The notes under the pieces: generated by a model
Told to the model about the DNA's origin: nothing
What the model saw: only the letters and a program-made list of their open reading frames with translations
The model's database searches: none
Part shown: positions 43,723 to 51,814 of the stretch, piece by piece
Numbering within the stretch: position 1 is the first letter of the stretch
Layout of the letters: each line of letters starts with the position of its first letter
Assembly (NCBI GenBank): GCA_964367935.1
Contig: CAYIYZ010000004.1
Location: 62,001-126,000, forward strand
Length of the DNA: 64,000 bases
Direction: 5' to 3'
Source: Scatomorpha sp964367935
Lineage (GTDB): Bacteria > Bacillota > Clostridia > Oscillospirales > Oscillospiraceae
Program-made: the position numbers and the translations under genes

Positions 43723-44160
43723 CTACCCCTGTTCTATCACTTTGATTTTAAAACTATTATAGCCCACCATAGCATGATCGAAATCCACTACATAGTCAAT
43801 GACCATATCGCCACCGCCCGGCCCTAACTGAGTCTTGATGCACCTTGTATCAAGGCCCATGGTCGTTGTGCCGTAGGGCGTATTATACACAAAGGTACTC
43901 TTTATCCCTTGCTTAAAAACCATACGACTGTTTAACATTCCCTCACGCACCAAGGTTATCTCCGCCGGCCCGAACACAAACGAGGTCTTAGTACCCTCCA
44001 TGCCCGTTATTTCGCTCTCCTCATAGCTAAACTCGCCTTCTCCGTCATTATACTTATATGTGCCCTCCGTAACAAACTCGAGTGTTTCCAAACTATCAGG
44101 CTCACCTGTTCTCTGCTCTGCCTTTATCGATATTATTACGTCTTTTGCGTCGCTCAGCAT
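43723..44160 (-). CDS. DUF1934 domain-containing protein (YwiB-like)
   Basis: 145-residue beta-barrel protein of the DUF1934 family (lipocalin-like): VIISIKAEQRTGEPDSLE at the start and FVYNTPYGTTTMGLDTRCI in the middle. Its role is unknown; the gene nearly always sits next to argS in Firmicutes, as here. It lies between murI and argS on one transcript. Confidence 0.85.
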   Translation of the reverse strand: MLSDAKDVIISIKAEQRTGEPDSLETLEFVTEGTYKYNDGEGEFSYEESEITGMEGTKTSFVFGPAEITLVREGMLNSRMVFKQGIKSTFVYNTPYGTTTMGLDTRCIKTQLGPGGGDMVIDYVVDFDHAMVGYNSFKIKVIEQG

Positions 44161-44179
44161 ATCCTCTACTCCCTTTTAT

Positions 44180-44995
44180 TTATCTTAGGTCTGCCACATG
44201 CTCAAATTCACAGTCACTCACATCGCCTAACATTTGCTCTGCCGCCTCTTTGAAGCTGGTCACATCGCCCGTCGTGAAAAACCGTAATTTGCCCTTATCT
44301 GATCCCTGTGCTCTCTCTGTCGGTCTGCTCTCAAAATACGCCGCCAACTCCGCAGCTCCTGCCGCCCCCGAGTCTATCAGTCGCATACTGCCACCGGTAT
44401 ACGTATTTATTGCTTCTTCTATCAAAGAATAATGCGTACAGCCCAATATGAGCGTATCCGCTCCGTTTTTTATTATATCCGCTAAGGACTGTTCTATATC
44501 TTCTCTCAGATCACTGTCCTCTATACTTGTCTTTCCAAGCTGTGCCAAATGCGCAAGGGTCGGACAGCCTACGCCGATGGCTCGCACAGTCTCATCTTCA
44601 TTTTCTATCCCTCGCTCATAGGCTCTCATGCGTGCTGTCGCAACTGTACTTATAACACCTACCGTCTTATTCTCGGTCGCACGTACCGCAAGCTTTGACG
44701 CCGCACTCACGACTCCGAATATAGGTATCTCATGCAGTGTTCGTAAATGCTCCGACGCTGTCGTATCTATGGTATTACATGCTATCAGTAGGCACTTCAC
44801 ATCTTTTGCTGCTAAGAAGTTTGCAAGACGTGTCGATAGCTCTATGAGTTCCGCTTCCTCACGTCCGCCGTAGGGCATGCGCTTACAATCGCCCAAATAG
44901 CAAATATCTTCAGTCGGCATAAGTTCACGCAGACTGCGTACCGCCGACAAGCCGCCACGCCCTGAGTCAAATACACCTATCGCTCTTTTCTTCAT
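44180..44995 (-). CDS. murI: glutamate racemase
   Basis: Makes D-glutamate for peptidoglycan. 271 residues. IGVFDSGRGGLSAVRSLREL carries the first catalytic Asp/Ser; the two catalytic cysteines are in LLIACNTID and LGCTHYSL. PYGGR near residue 40 is also characteristic. The start is the ATG after AAAGGTGAAAAA; the earlier in-frame codon would add ten residues that overlap the leader. First gene of murI-DUF1934-argS. Confidence 0.94.
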   Translation of the reverse strand: MKKRAIGVFDSGRGGLSAVRSLRELMPTEDICYLGDCKRMPYGGREEAELIELSTRLANFLAAKDVKCLLIACNTIDTTASEHLRTLHEIPIFGVVSAASKLAVRATENKTVGVISTVATARMRAYERGIENEDETVRAIGVGCPTLAHLAQLGKTSIEDSDLREDIEQSLADIIKNGADTLILGCTHYSLIEEAINTYTGGSMRLIDSGAAGAAELAAYFESRPTERAQGSDKGKLRFFTTGDVTSFKEAAEQMLGDVSDCEFEHVADLR

Positions 44996-45025
44996 TTTTT
45001 CACCTTTTCTCACTTTGCTTTTCAC

Positions 45026-45054
45026 ACTATAATATATCTCTACGATAATTTCAA
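45026..45054 (-). promoter_or_regulatory. promoter of murI-DUF1934-argS
   Basis: TTGAAA, 17 bases, TATAGT on the minus strand, about 30 bases upstream of murI. Confidence 0.75.
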
Positions 45055-45088
45055 GGAAAATTGTGTGGAATTTCCCATGCCTTATTGA

Positions 45089-45094
45089 TATAAT
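45089..45094 (+). promoter_or_regulatory. extended -10 element before the 45138 gene
   Basis: TTGATATAAT: consensus TATAAT with TG one base before it; no convincing -35 hexamer is seen. About 40 bases upstream of the start codon. Confidence 0.5.
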
Positions 45095-45137
45095 GGTTAT
45101 AGGCGGCTATATTCTGAACCACAAGGAGGTTTTGCCT

Positions 45138-45545
45138 ATGACTTTTGAACTTACCGATTTAGAATTTCGAAGACTACTTGACATGGTCTATATAGGTAAC
45201 TGGGTGCTAAACTCAACACGCCCGAACGATAGATTCGCTGACTATGACCTCGTACAGGAGAAGTTGTTCTCTCTGTGCGCTAAGGCGAATATGCCTGAGC
45301 TCTTCCAGACATGGCGCGGTCATATTTTCCCCTCAAAAGCTTATGAGCAAGGTGGTATACACGAGGCAATAGCCGATTATGAGGACTCTGTTTTCTTTGA
45401 CATCCTTGCAGAGGAGCTCGCCTTACGTGACATGCAATTTGAGAACACTGACCCCGAGAACCTCATTGAGCTCACTAATCGTATGGATGAATATATAAGC
45501 GAGTTCGAAAAAAATGGTATCCAAAACCTCACTGTAGACATTTAA
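45138..45545 (+). CDS. conserved-looking hypothetical protein
   Basis: I do not recognise a named family. 135 residues, acidic and mainly helical by composition, with a Trp/Tyr-rich part (MVYIGNWVLNSTRP) and repeated Glu/Asp stretches (EAIADYEDSVFFDILAEELA). No signal peptide, membrane segment, metal or nucleotide motif. The start is well supported by AAGGAGGTTTTGCCT before the ATG, and a terminator follows the stop. It stands alone between divergent murI and spoVAC. Confidence 0.7.
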   Translation: MTFELTDLEFRRLLDMVYIGNWVLNSTRPNDRFADYDLVQEKLFSLCAKANMPELFQTWRGHIFPSKAYEQGGIHEAIADYEDSVFFDILAEELALRDMQFENTDPENLIELTNRMDEYISEFEKNGIQNLTVDI

Positions 45546-45560
45546 ATGTAAGTATAAATT

Positions 45561-45598
45561 AGCCCTTGCGGTATAAACTACCGCAAAGGCTTTTTTTG
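45561..45598 (+). terminator. terminator of the 45138 gene
   Basis: Stem AGCC.TTGCGGT with ACCGCAA.GGCT (one bulge each side) followed by seven T residues. Confidence 0.88.
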
Positions 45599-45599
45599 T

Positions 45600-45745
45600 T
45601 TTTTATTTTTTAGTCGGGGCTTTGCCCCGAGCCCCTTGGGAATTTCGCTTTCTTCGGAAAGCGACTTGGGGATTTGCCCCAAGTCCCCACAATTTTTTAT
45701 AAAAAGTTGATTAAAACTTTTATATTGGCTTCGCCCCGAAAAATT
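45600..45745. repeat. dispersed hairpin repeat, related to the 22-kb array
   Basis: Contains CGGGGC-TTT-GCCCCG, CGCTTTC-TTCG-GAAAGCG and ACTTGGGG...CCCCAAGT hairpins, then AAAAGTTGATTAAAACTTTTA and TTGGCTTCGCCCC, the same tail as at 22.22-22.26 kb. It fills the space before spoVAC and ends about 18 bases before that start codon. No gene is seen in it. Confidence 0.75.
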
Positions 45746-45762
45746 GCGTCTGGAGTGATATC

Positions 45763-46206
45763 ATGAAAATGACCAATGCCGAGTACTCTAAGCTCGTCGA
45801 CAAACACACGCCTAACTCGCCCATAGCTAAAAACATGCTCTTCGCCTTCTTAATCGGCGGAACTATCTGCTGTATAGGTCAAGCTTTTTGTGACCTCGGT
45901 CTCTACTTCGGTCTCGAAAAGGACCTTGCTGTCTCCCTCAGCTCCATGGGACTTATCTTCCTCGCCGCTTTACTGACAGGTCTCGGTGTCTATGATGACA
46001 TAGCCTCTATCGCCGGTGCCGGCACCCTTGTGCCCATCACAGGTTTCTCTAACGCTGTCGTCTCTCCCGCTCTCGAATTTAAAAGCGAGGGATTTATTAC
46101 AGGCACCGCCTCAAAAATGCTCATCATCGCAGGACCTGTCATCATATACGGCATCTCCGCAAGTGTAATATACGGACTAATCCTCGTCTTGCTTGAACAT
46201 CTCTAA
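45763..46206 (+). CDS. spoVAC: stage V sporulation protein AC
   Basis: 147-residue membrane protein with about four helices. It matches SpoVAC, part of the SpoVA channel that loads calcium-dipicolinate into the forespore and lets it out at germination: AKNMLFAFLIGGTICCIGQ, the GVYDDIASIAGAGTLVPITG segment and ALEFKSEGFITG. SpoVAC normally stands in spoVAC-spoVAD-spoVAE; here neither partner is adjacent, and the 3' end overlaps the convergent GNAT gene by 30 bases. No sigma-G-type promoter could be recognised in the repeat upstream. Start by GGAGTGATATC before the ATG. Confidence 0.87.
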   Translation: MKMTNAEYSKLVDKHTPNSPIAKNMLFAFLIGGTICCIGQAFCDLGLYFGLEKDLAVSLSSMGLIFLAALLTGLGVYDDIASIAGAGTLVPITGFSNAVVSPALEFKSEGFITGTASKMLIIAGPVIIYGISASVIYGLILVLLEHL

Positions 46207-46764
46207 GAGCTCTTCTACATTTTTTCTGTCAAGTTCACGCATAGGTACAAAAGGCGGAGGTGGCGACTTAAAGTCGCCTATCTCCAAACTGTACTCCACA
46301 AAATCCAGCCATCTGCCGTTTTTATAGCCTACCTTTTCCATTCTACCCTTGTACTTAAAGCCTAATTTTTCGTGCATTTTCGTGCTCGCTACATTATCGC
46401 CTGTTATAACTCCTATGGCAAGCTGAACATTCTGCTCCTTTATTATGCTGAGCACAGACTTATAAAGGCTCGTGCCAACACCCTTACCCTTGCTCAACTT
46501 GCTGATATACACTGACAACTCTACGCACCAATCATATGCTTTTCTTTGCCTAAATCTCTGCGCATAGGCATAGCCTCTTATATTCCCGTTCTCCGTATAT
46601 ACTAAGAATGGATAATCCGCCGCTATAGCACTTATACGCTCTTTATATCTGTCTTCGTCCGGCAATACATATTCAAAGGTAGCATTACTGTCTATATGTT
46701 CTGCATACACCGCACGAACTGCTTCCGAGTCTGTCTCGGGGCACATTAATCTTATCTCACCCAT
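46177..46764 (-). CDS. GNAT-family N-acetyltransferase (phosphinothricin acetyltransferase-like)
   Basis: 195 residues. Resembles Pat/Bar-type acetyltransferases: EIRLMCPETDSEAVRAVYAE, VELSVYISKLSKGKGVGTSL with the acetyl-CoA loop KGKGVGTSLY, and TKMHEKLGFKYKGRMEKVGYKNGRW. Family members acetylate methionine sulfoximine, methionine sulfone or phosphinothricin-like amino acids. An extra C-terminal 30 residues (KSPPPPFVPMREL onward) are unusual and overlap spoVAC on the other strand. Sixteen bases downstream of the exchanger gene. Confidence 0.82.
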   Translation of the reverse strand: MGEIRLMCPETDSEAVRAVYAEHIDSNATFEYVLPDEDRYKERISAIAADYPFLVYTENGNIRGYAYAQRFRQRKAYDWCVELSVYISKLSKGKGVGTSLYKSVLSIIKEQNVQLAIGVITGDNVASTKMHEKLGFKYKGRMEKVGYKNGRWLDFVEYSLEIGDFKSPPPPFVPMRELDRKNVEELLEMFKQDED

Positions 46765-46779
46765 AGCGCCTATCCAAAA

Positions 46780-47721
46780 CTAAGCGACAGCTGTAATGAT
46801 ATACAAAGCGTAACAAGCAATTAAGACTATACCATTTAACTTAGTCGCTCTGCCTTTTATGAGTAGTGGTCCTAAGGCTAAAGCTATTACGCCTATAGCG
46901 ACCGGTATATCAACAGACAGCACATTGCCAACCACATCAAGCTCCTTACCGGCAACAGCCGTAGAGACAGGCAGTATGAACGCTATATCTATAATATTTC
47001 CGCCTACTATATTGCCCACTGACAAATGTGCCTGTTTCTTCTTTATCGCTGTCAATGTCGTTACAAGCTCCGGTAGTGAGGTGCCGAACGCCAATAGTGT
47101 TATTCCTATAACTCGCTCTGAAACACCAAAAAGAAGTGCTAATTCACTGCCGTTATCAACCATTAACTGTGAGCCCAAAACGACCATAGCCGCGCCAACC
47201 ACGAAAAGTCCGGCATCTTTAAATATACCTTTTCGGTCAATGACCTCCTCAGTGTGCGCTATACTCTCTCTGCGTCCATTGCGTATATTGATGAACATAG
47301 ACGCAGCGTAAAGTCCAAGCAAAATCGCAACCGCTACAATGCTCAATGTTCCCTGTATCGAGCCTACAAACAGTACAATTGCACTGAAAAGAAGTATTAG
47401 ACATTGAGGTGCATATTTTGCACGCTCTATACGCACATCCAAAAACACGAATGCCAAAGCCATTATGAAAGCTGTGTTCGCTGTAACTGAGCCTACAGCA
47501 TTTCCTATAGCCATATCGCTCTTTCCCTGAGCCGCCGCCACACTCGACACGATTAGCTCAGGCATAGTCGTTGCTATGCTAACTATAGTAGCTCCTATGA
47601 TAAACGGCGGTATCTTCAATGCCTTCGCTATATTGCTTGCAGCATCTACAAAAACATCTCCGCCCTTAATAACCAAAATTATACCTAATGCCATGTTTAT
47701 AAACAATAATGCAGTTTCCAT
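46780..47721 (-). CDS. CaCA-family sodium/calcium (cation) exchanger, YrbG-like
   Basis: 313 residues, ten hydrophobic segments in two inverted halves. The alpha repeats are GATIVSIATTMPELIVSSVA with GNAVGSVTANTAFI, and FGTSLPELVTTLTAI with GNIVGGNIIDIAFI; both keep the Glu/Asn ion-binding residues. Likely exports calcium (or potassium) against sodium. A sodium-pumping V-ATPase in the same window could power it. Probably cotranscribed with the GNAT gene. Confidence 0.88.
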   Translation of the reverse strand: METALLFINMALGIILVIKGGDVFVDAASNIAKALKIPPFIIGATIVSIATTMPELIVSSVAAAQGKSDMAIGNAVGSVTANTAFIMALAFVFLDVRIERAKYAPQCLILLFSAIVLFVGSIQGTLSIVAVAILLGLYAASMFINIRNGRRESIAHTEEVIDRKGIFKDAGLFVVGAAMVVLGSQLMVDNGSELALLFGVSERVIGITLLAFGTSLPELVTTLTAIKKKQAHLSVGNIVGGNIIDIAFILPVSTAVAGKELDVVGNVLSVDIPVAIGVIALALGPLLIKGRATKLNGIVLIACYALYIITAVA

Positions 47722-47745
47722 TTTATCCTCCTATAGGTAAACCAA

Positions 47746-47768
47746 GGGGAGCGCATAATGCACTCCCC
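47746..47768 (-). terminator. terminator of the S10-spc-alpha super-operon
   Basis: GGGGAG...CTCCCC stem with further pairing in the GCATAATGC core, 13 bases past the rplQ stop, followed on the minus strand by TTGGTTT. Confidence 0.7.
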
Positions 47769-47780
47769 GTTATTGCATAG

Positions 47781-48122
47781 TTATACCAACTCTAAAACAG
47801 CCATCTCCGCTGCGTCACCGCGGCGGGGTCCTATGCGTGTTATGCGTGTGTAACCACCGTTACGCTCCGCGTACTTCGGTGCAACTTCGTCAAACACCTT
47901 CTTCGCCACGTCCTCACGTGTAATGAAGCTCAGTGCCTGCCTGTATGCAGCCAAGTCCTTCTTCTTACCCAATGTTATCATCTTCTCGGCCATGGATCTT
48001 ATTTCCTTAGCACGGGTTACTGTTGTCTCCATGCGTCCGTAATCCAAAAAGTCCGTTACCTGCTGACGTAGCATTGCCATACGTGCTGCAGTCGGCTTTC
48101 CGAGTTTTCTTGTTCCCGGCAT
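47781..48122 (-). CDS. rplQ: 50S ribosomal protein L17
   Basis: 113 residues; binds 23S rRNA near the exit tunnel. RKLGKPTAARMAMLRQQVTD and the C-terminal GPRRGDAAEMAVLELV are diagnostic. Last gene of the super-operon, after rpoA. Confidence 0.96.
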   Translation of the reverse strand: MPGTRKLGKPTAARMAMLRQQVTDFLDYGRMETTVTRAKEIRSMAEKMITLGKKKDLAAYRQALSFITREDVAKKVFDEVAPKYAERNGGYTRITRIGPRRGDAAEMAVLELV

Positions 48123-48144
48123 CTCATATACCTCCTTTCAGGTC

Positions 48145-49095
48145 TTACTGGTTCTCGTCGCTCGCCAATGAAAGTCCCATCATCGCAAGCTTATGCTCAA
48201 CTTCTTCTAAGGACTTGCGACCCAAGTTACGCACTTTGATCATCTCGTCCTGTGTCTTGTTGATGAGATCTTCTACAGTATTTATATTAGCTCGCTTCAA
48301 GCAGTTGAAACTTCTGACAGATAGATCCAGTTCCTCTATCGTCATCTCAAATACCTTACTGCGCTCCTCCGCCACACGCTCTACTACTGTGGACTTTGCG
48401 CCCATGGACTCTGACAGGTCAGTGAACAGTGCAAAGTGATCCACCAGTATCTTCGCGCCCAAGGACAAAGCATCTCTCGGAGTTGTGGTCTTATTCGTCC
48501 ACACTTCCATTGTCAGCTTGTCGAAGTCTGTCTGGTTTCCTACGCGTGTGTTCTCCACCGCATAGTTAACCTTAAGGACCGGCGTATATATGGAGTCTAC
48601 GGGTATCGCTCCTATTGCAGGATTAACGCCCTTATTCTTGTCCGCCTGTGCGTAGCCTCTGCCATGTCCCAAAGTTAGTTCCATGGACAGAGAGCCATCT
48701 GCGCCCAAACTCGCAATATGGTGGTCAGGATTGAGTATCTCCACTTCAGCATCTGCTTTTATGCTGCCTGCTGTGACTATGCCCTCGCCCGATGCCTCCA
48801 AATACACTGTCTTAGGCTCATCTGTGTGCAAAAGCGCTACTATGCCCTTTACGTTAAGCACTATCTCGGTTACGTCTTCCTTAACACCGGGTATAGTCGA
48901 AAACTCGTGCTGTATGCCCTGTATTTTTATAGAGGTAACCGCCGTGCCCGGCAAAGATGAAAGCAACACTCTGCGCAACGAGTTGCCCAAGGTCGTGCCA
49001 TAACCACGCTCCAGTGGCTCTATCACGTATTTTCCGTATGCACCGTCCATAGGACTCTCGATACACTCTATACGCGGCTTTTCTATTTCTATCAT
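48145..49095 (-). CDS. rpoA: DNA-directed RNA polymerase subunit alpha
   Basis: 316 residues. N-terminal dimerisation domain (YGTTLGNSLRRVLLSSLPG near 33-51) starts polymerase assembly; the C-terminal domain (LDLSVRSFNCLKRANINTVE, then LGRKSLEEVEHKL) contacts UP elements and activators. It follows rpsD by 74 bases. Confidence 0.97.
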   Translation of the reverse strand: MIEIEKPRIECIESPMDGAYGKYVIEPLERGYGTTLGNSLRRVLLSSLPGTAVTSIKIQGIQHEFSTIPGVKEDVTEIVLNVKGIVALLHTDEPKTVYLEASGEGIVTAGSIKADAEVEILNPDHHIASLGADGSLSMELTLGHGRGYAQADKNKGVNPAIGAIPVDSIYTPVLKVNYAVENTRVGNQTDFDKLTMEVWTNKTTTPRDALSLGAKILVDHFALFTDLSESMGAKSTVVERVAEERSKVFEMTIEELDLSVRSFNCLKRANINTVEDLINKTQDEMIKVRNLGRKSLEEVEHKLAMMGLSLASDENQ

Positions 49096-49169
49096 TTTAT
49101 AACCCTCCTTTAAGTTACGGCGTGTTTCAACACCTTGATTTTCAGCTTACCAATTTGAGGGTTTCCCGC

Positions 49170-49778
49170 TTACTTAGAATACAGCTCAACTATCAAATTC
49201 TCTTGTATCGGTAGATCTATATCGTCCCTAGCGGGCATTCCTACTACCTTAGCTATCATGTTTGATACATCGAACTCAAGCCATCTGGGAGCCTGACGGA
49301 ATGCATTTGCCTCTACATTTGCCTTGAACTTATCAAGACCTCTGCTCTTCTCGCGTAATGCTATTACCATGCCCGGCTTTACCAAGTAACTCGGGATGTT
49401 TACTTTGCTTCCGTTTATTGTGAAATGTCCGTGGTTTACAAGCTGACGTGCCTCACGACGTGTCATTGCGTAACCCAAACGGTACACCACATTGTCAAGA
49501 CGACGCTCTATCGTTGTCAGTAGTACCTCACCCGTTGCGCCCTGAGCCTTAGCTGCCTTGTCATAGTACATTCTAAACTGCTTCTCCAGTATTCCGTACA
49601 CGAACTTGACCTTCTGCTTCTCATTTAGCTGGATAGCGTACTCGCTCTGCTTCCTGCGCGTCTGACCCTTAGGGTTTCTTATTGTGTCTGCCTTTGTTCT
49701 GCCCGTATAGCCCATGAACGCAGGAGAAATGCCCAGCGTCTTGCAACGCTTTACTATGGGCTGCATATTTTTAGCCAT
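49170..49778 (-). CDS. rpsD: 30S ribosomal protein S4
   Basis: 202 residues, primary 16S rRNA binder. S4 domain RLDNVVYRLGYAMTRREARQ and C-terminal VELYSK. It lacks the N-terminal four-Cys zinc site found in some S4 paralogues. S4 represses the alpha operon in some bacteria; whether this holds here is unknown. Confidence 0.96.
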   Translation of the reverse strand: MAKNMQPIVKRCKTLGISPAFMGYTGRTKADTIRNPKGQTRRKQSEYAIQLNEKQKVKFVYGILEKQFRMYYDKAAKAQGATGEVLLTTIERRLDNVVYRLGYAMTRREARQLVNHGHFTINGSKVNIPSYLVKPGMVIALREKSRGLDKFKANVEANAFRQAPRWLEFDVSNMIAKVVGMPARDDIDLPIQENLIVELYSK

Positions 49779-49799
49779 TATTCTTCCTCCTTCTCTGAA

Positions 49800-50195
49800 C
49801 TAAACGCGACGGCGCTTAGGCGGACGGCAGCCGTTGTGAGGTATGGGTGTAACATCTTTTATCATCGTTACTTCCAAGCCTGCTGTCTGTAGCGCACGTA
49901 TTGCCGCTTCACGACCCGAGCCGGGACCCTTTACAAATACCTCAACGGACTTTAAACCGTGCTCCATTGCTGCCTTCGAGGCCGTCTCCGCCGCTGTCTG
50001 CGCCGCAAACGGGGTGCTCTTCTTGCTGCCCCTAAAGCCCATACCGCCAGCTGATGCCCACGATATCGCATTGCCGTTTGTGTCTGTTATCGTTATCATT
50101 GTGTTGTTAAACGAGGAGCTGATATGAACATGGCCTCGCTCAATGTTCTTTCGCTCTCTGCGCCTTGTTCTTACCTTCTTCTTAGGTGCTGCCAT
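49800..50195 (-). CDS. rpsK: 30S ribosomal protein S11
   Basis: 131 residues; platform protein near the mRNA exit. HVHISSSFNNTMITITDTNG and DVTPIPHNGCRPPKRRRV are diagnostic. Confidence 0.97.
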   Translation of the reverse strand: MAAPKKKVRTRRRERKNIERGHVHISSSFNNTMITITDTNGNAISWASAGGMGFRGSKKSTPFAAQTAAETASKAAMEHGLKSVEVFVKGPGSGREAAIRALQTAGLEVTMIKDVTPIPHNGCRPPKRRRV

Positions 50196-50208
50196 TCCAT
50201 ATCCCCCC

Positions 50209-50577
50209 TTACTTCTTCTTATTTGCTATCGTGCGCTTCGGTCCCTTACGTGTACGCGCATTCGTCTTGCTCCTCTGTCCACGCACAGGCAGTCCCCTCC
50301 TGTGACGTAGGCCGCGGTAGCAACCAATCTCGTTTAGGCGCTTTATATCAAGCGCTACGTTCCTGCGGAGGTCACCCTCCACTGTGTAGTTTTTGTCGAT
50401 CAGTTCTCTGATCTTTGCTTCCTGCTCTTCTGTCAGGTCCTTCACTCGTGTACTCAGGTCTATGCCTGCCTCCTCGAGGATCTTTATTGCGCTTGTCCTG
50501 CCGATTCCAAAGACATATGTGAGGCCTATCTCGATCCTCTTGTCTTTAGGCAGGTCTACGCCGGCTATACGTGCCAT
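50209..50577 (-). CDS. rpsM: 30S ribosomal protein S13
   Basis: 122 residues; head protein touching the P-site tRNA. MARIAGVDLPKDKRIEIGLT and the basic C-terminus RGQRSKTNARTRKGPKRT. The ATG at MARIAG is used; an upstream TTG adds three residues. Confidence 0.97.
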   Translation of the reverse strand: MARIAGVDLPKDKRIEIGLTYVFGIGRTSAIKILEEAGIDLSTRVKDLTEEQEAKIRELIDKNYTVEGDLRRNVALDIKRLNEIGCYRGLRHRRGLPVRGQRSKTNARTRKGPKRTIANKKK

Positions 50578-50683
50578 CTCTTGCAATCATCCTTTCGTGA
50601 TTTTCTCCGCGTTATCATAAGCGAAACTTGTTCCCGCCGGAGGGAGCCTCTCTTATGCGCGGGTCTATTTTTTTTGTGTGGAA

Positions 50684-50797
50684 TCAGCCCTGACGCTGCT
50701 TGTGCTTCGGGTTATCACAGATCACCATGACTTTGCCATGACGCTTGATTATCTTGCACTTTTCGCACATGGGCTTCACGGACGGTCTTACCTTCAT
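50684..50797 (-). CDS. rpmJ: 50S ribosomal protein L36
   Basis: 37 residues: MKVRPSVKPMCEKCKIIKRH, ending KHKQRQG. The zinc ligands Cys11, Cys14, Cys27 and His32 are all present, so this is the zinc-containing form. It lies between infA and rpsM, 13 bases after infA; ribosome site AAGGAC. A GC-rich imperfect hairpin fills the 106 bases before rpsM. Confidence 0.95.
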   Translation of the reverse strand: MKVRPSVKPMCEKCKIIKRHGKVMVICDNPKHKQRQG

Positions 50798-50810
50798 GTC
50801 CTTAAACCTC

Positions 50811-51029
50811 CTATTTGCTTCTCCAAGTGATGCGGCCTCGTGTCAAATCATAGGGACTCATTTGAACCGTTACCTTATCACCCGGTAGAATTCTGATAAA
50901 ATTCATCCGGAGTTTTCCGGATATATGCGCTAATATTATATGTCCGCCGCCTATATCAACATTGAACATAGTATTCGGTAGTGACTCTACTACCGTGCCT
51001 TCTAACTCGATCACATCGTCTTTTGCCAT
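50811..51029 (-). CDS. infA: translation initiation factor IF-1
   Basis: 72 residues, the canonical length, OB fold that occupies the 30S A site. MAKDDVIELEGTVVESLPN and LTRGRITWRSK are diagnostic; the start after GGAGGTAAATGAA is preferred to a GTG-type extension. Confidence 0.97.
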   Translation of the reverse strand: MAKDDVIELEGTVVESLPNTMFNVDIGGGHIILAHISGKLRMNFIRILPGDKVTVQMSPYDLTRGRITWRSK

Positions 51030-51061
51030 TTCATTTACCTCCATATCGGCCTCGCCGCTTT

Positions 51062-51811
51062 CTATTCCAAGGCTGTCAACACCTCTGCAGCTCCGTCTGT
51101 TATCAAGATCGTGTTCTCATAGTGCGCCGACAAACTTCCGTCCGCCGTTATCACTGTCCAACCGTCCTTTTTTACCAGTATCTCGTGCCCTCCTGCATTT
51201 ACCATCGGCTCTATCGCCAATGTCATCGACTTTGCCAGCCGTGCTCCTCGCCCCGGTGCACCGAAATTCGGTACCTCCGGCGATTCATGCAGTTGTGCTC
51301 CCACTCCATGTCCTACATACGCCCTCACCACAGAAAACCCATGGCCCTCAACGTACTCCTGTATCGCATGTCCGATGTCCGACACTCGCATCCCGGCTCG
51401 TGCATACTTTATGCCTTCGTAGAAGCTATCATGTGTTACTTTTATTAATCGCTTTGCCTCGTCCGTCACCGTTCCACAAGCGAACGTTGCCGCACAGTCG
51501 CCCACATACCCTTTATATGTCGCGCCCAAGTCAAAACTCACTATGTCACCGTCTGATAACTTCCTATCGCCCGGTATTCCGTGTATTACCTCGTTGTTTA
51601 TTGATATGCAGACGCTCGCCGGGAAGCCATTGTAGCCTAAAAACGTCGGCTTTGCGCCCGATTTGAGGATGAAATTCCTTACTTCCCTGTCTATATCACC
51701 GGTACTTACACCCGGTGCTACCATCTCGCCGGCCAGCTTACGTGCTGCTGCTGTGATCTTAGCTGCTTCACGCATGAGTTCTATCTGCTTCGGGGTCTTT
51801 ATGACTATCAT
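51062..51811 (-). CDS. map: type I methionine aminopeptidase
   Basis: Removes the N-terminal Met from new proteins. 249 residues. The five metal ligands can be placed: Asp in SFDLGATYKGYVGDCAAT (two), His in VGHGVGAQLHESPEVPNFG, and two Glu (LAIEPMVNAGG and AHYENTILIT). No zinc-finger or SH3 extension. Follows adk by three bases. Confidence 0.96.
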   Translation of the reverse strand: MIVIKTPKQIELMREAAKITAAARKLAGEMVAPGVSTGDIDREVRNFILKSGAKPTFLGYNGFPASVCISINNEVIHGIPGDRKLSDGDIVSFDLGATYKGYVGDCAATFACGTVTDEAKRLIKVTHDSFYEGIKYARAGMRVSDIGHAIQEYVEGHGFSVVRAYVGHGVGAQLHESPEVPNFGAPGRGARLAKSMTLAIEPMVNAGGHEILVKKDGWTVITADGSLSAHYENTILITDGAAEVLTALE

Positions 51812-51814
51812 AGT

